64,000 bases of DNA from Propionispora sp. 2/2-37 (GTDB lineage Bacteria > Bacillota > Negativicutes > Propionisporales > Propionisporaceae): the NCBI RefSeq assembly GCF_001298735.1, contig NZ_CYSP01000011.1:120170-184169 (forward strand), written 5' to 3'. Under the pieces are notes generated by a model that saw only the letters and a list, made by a program, of their open reading frames with translations, ran no database searches and was not told the DNA's origin. Shown here in pieces: positions 61,023 to 64,000 of this stretch (positions within the stretch are counted from its first letter, which is position 1; every line of letters starts with the position of its first letter). The position numbers and the translations under genes were made by a program.

Positions 61023-64000
61023 ACGATGACGTTGCTGACACTAGTTCCGTCAATGACGACCTGCTGCCCACCGCCGAAGAGGGCGGTGCTACTGCTGCCA
61101 GGTATTATTTCAATGTCTACCACTTCATCATAAAGAAAATCAATATCAACAGATACGGCCCAAAGGTAGGGATCACCTTCATTTCCAACCTCAAAACTGG
61201 CCAGTGCATAATGTTTTATGGTCTTACTATTACCGCTAAACGCTTGATTAGTAATATTACCCTTACTAAACAGATTTTTTCCTGCCAACAGCCAACTGTT
61301 ATCATTGAGAGTATTCGTTGCTTGAAGGGTTAGATTGCGACCAGCTACGATTTTCCCCTCCGGAGAATCTTTAAGTATTTGCGTTTTAGTACGGCTTTGT
61401 CCTCTGTACAATATTAACTTATTATTATCTTCATGCCCCCATGATTCGATCTGCAGGTCATATCTAAGGAAGCCATCCAGCGCATTCATTTCATCCAACC
61501 CCGTAACAATTATGCCATACCGCCCCCCTTCCTCCAAAGGATACATGCCATCTGTAATGATAGTCTGCGCTGTCTCGAACTCCTGTTTCTTATTCACCAC
61601 CTCGTCAGCGTAAATCACGATATCCCCGTCCGCCTCAATATTGGCCGACTGATTGGTAAGCGTTTTAGCTCTGGTAGTATACTCGCCGTTTTCCTGTTCC
61701 TTACTACCGGCAATATCAATATTGCCCATACTGTAAATAAGCGCTCCATCCTGATTGTCCAGTCCAGTCTTGGCATACAGGTTGACACTGTCGGTAGCCG
61801 CTATAGCTGCCGTCTCCCCGGCATTGACAATGTTGTCTGCCAATACGTTGATATCCCTGCCGAACAGGCTGCCGCCGTTATGTACATCGTCAACCGCCGT
61901 TACGTTCACGTTATCGTTGGCGGCCAAGGTTCCCCCGGCCTGATTATCGACTTGCTGCGCGCTGAGGTCCAGGTTTTCTTCGGCTTCCATGGTGCCGCTG
62001 TTAGTGACGGTTCCCGTTGCCGTTACGTTAAGATCCTTAGCTGCCAGTTTACCTTGGGCATTGTGAACGTCTACTGCCTGAATGTCCAGCTTGCGTCCGG
62101 CCTGCACGGCTCCTTTCTCATTGATAAAGTCCGCCGCTTGCTGCACCAGGGTCAGGTCCTGTCCTGACGTCAGTTCTCCACTCGTGTTGGTCATACCGCC
62201 TGCTGCCTCAATCAGTAGGTTATCAGCACTGACTATCTGCCCGCCGGTATTGTCGAGCGTCTTAGCCCGGATGTTGGCCGCTCCGTTACTGCCAATGAGG
62301 CCCTGCCGGTTATTGAGTGCGTCTGCTACGGTCAGGTGAAGGCCGCTCTGATCCAGACTGATCAGTTTGCCGTTCTCGTTTTGAATGGTTCCGGCCGACA
62401 GCGTTAGGCCTTGGCCTGCCTCGACCGTGCCGTTTTGATTCGCTAGTGCGTTTGTGATTTCCAGGCTGACGTCACCGCTGCCGACCATCACGCCGGACCG
62501 GTTATCCAAATTGTCCGTCTTAGCCGTCAAAGCACCCTGGGCCGATAGCGTCCCCTGCCCATTATCGATTTGACGGCCCTTTAGGGCAAGGGCACCGTTG
62601 CTGATCATTTGGCCCCCGTTATTTAGCAGGTCGCCACTGGCCGTTACGCTGAGTTTGCCGCTGCCGGCATGCTGGATTTGACCCTGGCTGTTATCGAGCT
62701 CGCTGGCGTTAATCGCTAAATTGCCACTATTGGCGGCAATCTCTCCCCCGGTGTTATCGAGTTTGCCGGTATTCAGGACAAAGTCGCTCTGTCCGTATTG
62801 AGCCAGAAGGCCGCTGCGGTTGGTTATATCCTTGGCAGTAAGCTGTAGTTGGTTTGCCCTGGTCTCAGCCGCATCATTGACAAGGGTATTGGCCGCCACT
62901 ATCGTCAGACTGTCATTTGCGGTCAGCTTTCCCCCGCTGTTGTCCATATCGCCGACAGTTGCCGTGATAACTGCGGTATGGCCGGAGTAGGTTTCAGCCC
63001 CACGGATATCCACAGTGGTTCCCTGCAGGGAAAGACTGCCACCGGCCAAGGTTTTCCCGGTCGCTGTTAGGCTGCCATTGGCCAGGAGCGTTAAATTGCC
63101 GGAACTTCCCAATGCTCCCCCGTCAGCCAACCCGGCCGCCAGCGTTCCGGTCGAAACAATGGTTCCTCCTGTTATATCAATGTCGGTATTGCTAGTAATG
63201 ACCCCGCTGGTCGTCAATTGGTCTTGGGCCGCGATCATTGCCCGGCCTTTGCTATAAATGGTGCCTTGATTACGTACTTCTTGCTGCACCAGGTCGAGCT
63301 GGCTGCCGCTGGTAATAGCGGCTCCATCTTCATTGTTTAAACTGCCGCTATGGATTTGCAGACCTTTCAAGGCGGTTAACCTGCCGGAATTGGTTACCGT
63401 TCCGCCCGCACCGACCGTCAGGTTTCCGCCGGCCTGCGCTGCGGTATGTACAGTGACATCGGCTGCTGCCTGAATCGCCACGTCTTTACCGGCTTGCAGT
63501 TTGTCCGCCGCAAAACTTCCGGCACCAATGGTGATATTCTCATTAGCGGAGAATTCGCCGCCGCTTATATCCGTCGTCCCAGCAAAAATCAACAGATCAC
63601 GGCCGGCCTGCAGCGCTCCTTCTGTATTGGTTATCCCTCCGCCGAGTTGTTCTACGCTTAGATCATTGCCGGCTAATACGGCCCCGCCGTCATTATGCAA
63701 TTGTTCAGCGATTGTTAGGGTTACATCCTGTTTGGCACTGATTTCTCCCCCGTTGCTGTTATCCAGGTCTCCCGCGGCTATTGTTACCTTGCCGTTGCCA
63801 CCAATGATTCCGGCCTGGTTTTCCAGTTTTTCTGCCGCCTCAATGCGCAGTTCGCTATCAGCCAGGCTGATGACAGTGCCCTGTCCGTTGGTTATTGAGC
63901 CGGCGTTTAAGGCCAGTGCCTGCTCTGCTTCGATGAGTCCGGTTTGGTTGTCAATCTCCTGCGCCGCAATTCGCATGGCTTTCCGGCTAACGATCTCTCC
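60983..64000 (-). pseudogene. CdiA-type exoprotein, upstream part (runs off the window)
   Basis: Open leftward from the window edge to 60983, over 1000 codons. It is made of degenerate FHA repeats of about 20 residues, of the form L-x-A-x-x-I-x-N-x-x-G-x-I (for example SAGTIQNENGKLISLDQSGL, LDNRSGVMVGSGDVSLEI). Near the end are EQENGEYTTRAKTLTNQSAN and QQVVIDGTSVSNVIV, the FHA/CdiA spacer before the repeat 2 region. The last residues (PGWRYLFRRLH) are antisense of the inverted segment. TpsA-type proteins of this kind are exported by a TpsB/CdiB pore, not seen here. Confidence 0.85.

Noticed and set aside
1..64000. tRNA, rRNA and CRISPR arrays
   Set aside because: I saw no cloverleaf-like tRNA sequence, no rRNA-like conserved blocks and no regularly spaced repeats; absence was judged by eye only.

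Overview
The window most likely comes from a spore-forming, outer-membrane-bearing, anaerobic member of the Negativicutes (Sporomusaceae-like: Sporomusa, Pelosinus, Propionispora and relatives). This is an inference. It rests on spore proteins (a CotF-type coat protein, an SspH-type small acid-soluble protein) found together with a very large filamentous-haemagglutinin/CdiA-type exoprotein, which needs an outer membrane. The anaerobe oxygen and nitrosative-stress set also fits (hybrid-cluster protein, rubrerythrin, reverse rubrerythrin), as does a proton-pumping pyrophosphatase. Base composition is moderate, with an AT-rich island near 53.7-57.5 kb.

Layout. 0-10 kb: end of an MFS transporter, YhaM-like RNase, DUF4127 protein, hcp behind a textbook class II CRP/FNR-type promoter, rubrerythrin, a diguanylate cyclase, a DedA/YqaA membrane protein, a small gene divergent from an Xre-type regulator, and a DUF421 protein. 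10-19 kb: msrB, a nitroreductase, an AraC regulator with a DMT exporter, the cotF and sspH spore genes, superoxide dismutase, cheX, an HD hydrolase and hppA. 19-27 kb: DUF1540 protein and reverse rubrerythrin, an arsRCDA operon with no efflux permease, a CCA-adding-type enzyme, and a polar amino-acid ABC transporter. 27-36 kb: a catabolic operon (D-2-hydroxyacid dehydrogenase, KDPG-type aldolase, mannose-family PTS IIA-IIB-IIC-IID, Ldh2-type dehydrogenase) read from a sigma-54 promoter, followed by its LevR-type activator. 36-47 kb: two DUF445 paralogues, a YbaK deacylase, a D-threonine-aldolase-like enzyme, a deoC/dehydrogenase pair with a DeoR regulator, a MarR regulator facing a cyclase-family hydrolase with twin operators, dapA, and a GltS-like flavoprotein. 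47-53 kb: a TyrR-like sigma-54 activator divergent from alanine dehydrogenase, followed by an amino-acid permease fused to a periplasmic binding domain. 53-57.5 kb: AT-rich accessory DNA with small ORFs, REP-like hairpins, an insertion-sequence relic, a GntR regulator, an AEC transporter and a methyltransferase. 57.5-64 kb: a CdiA-type toxin system read leftward, with its presumed immunity gene.

The most striking observations are as follows. (1) The cdiA-like gene is split by a short DNA segment of about 155 bp that reads correctly only on the opposite strand, so it appears inverted in place; a separate frameshift lies further downstream. (2) The APC permease carries its own C-terminal solute-binding domain. 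(3) Two sigma-54 promoters each lie downstream of a long perfect palindrome, and one of these resolves into two GGAAC-N6-GTTCC sites. (4) A small gene appears to start at CTG, because its consensus promoter lies downstream of the only upstream ATG-initiated reading.
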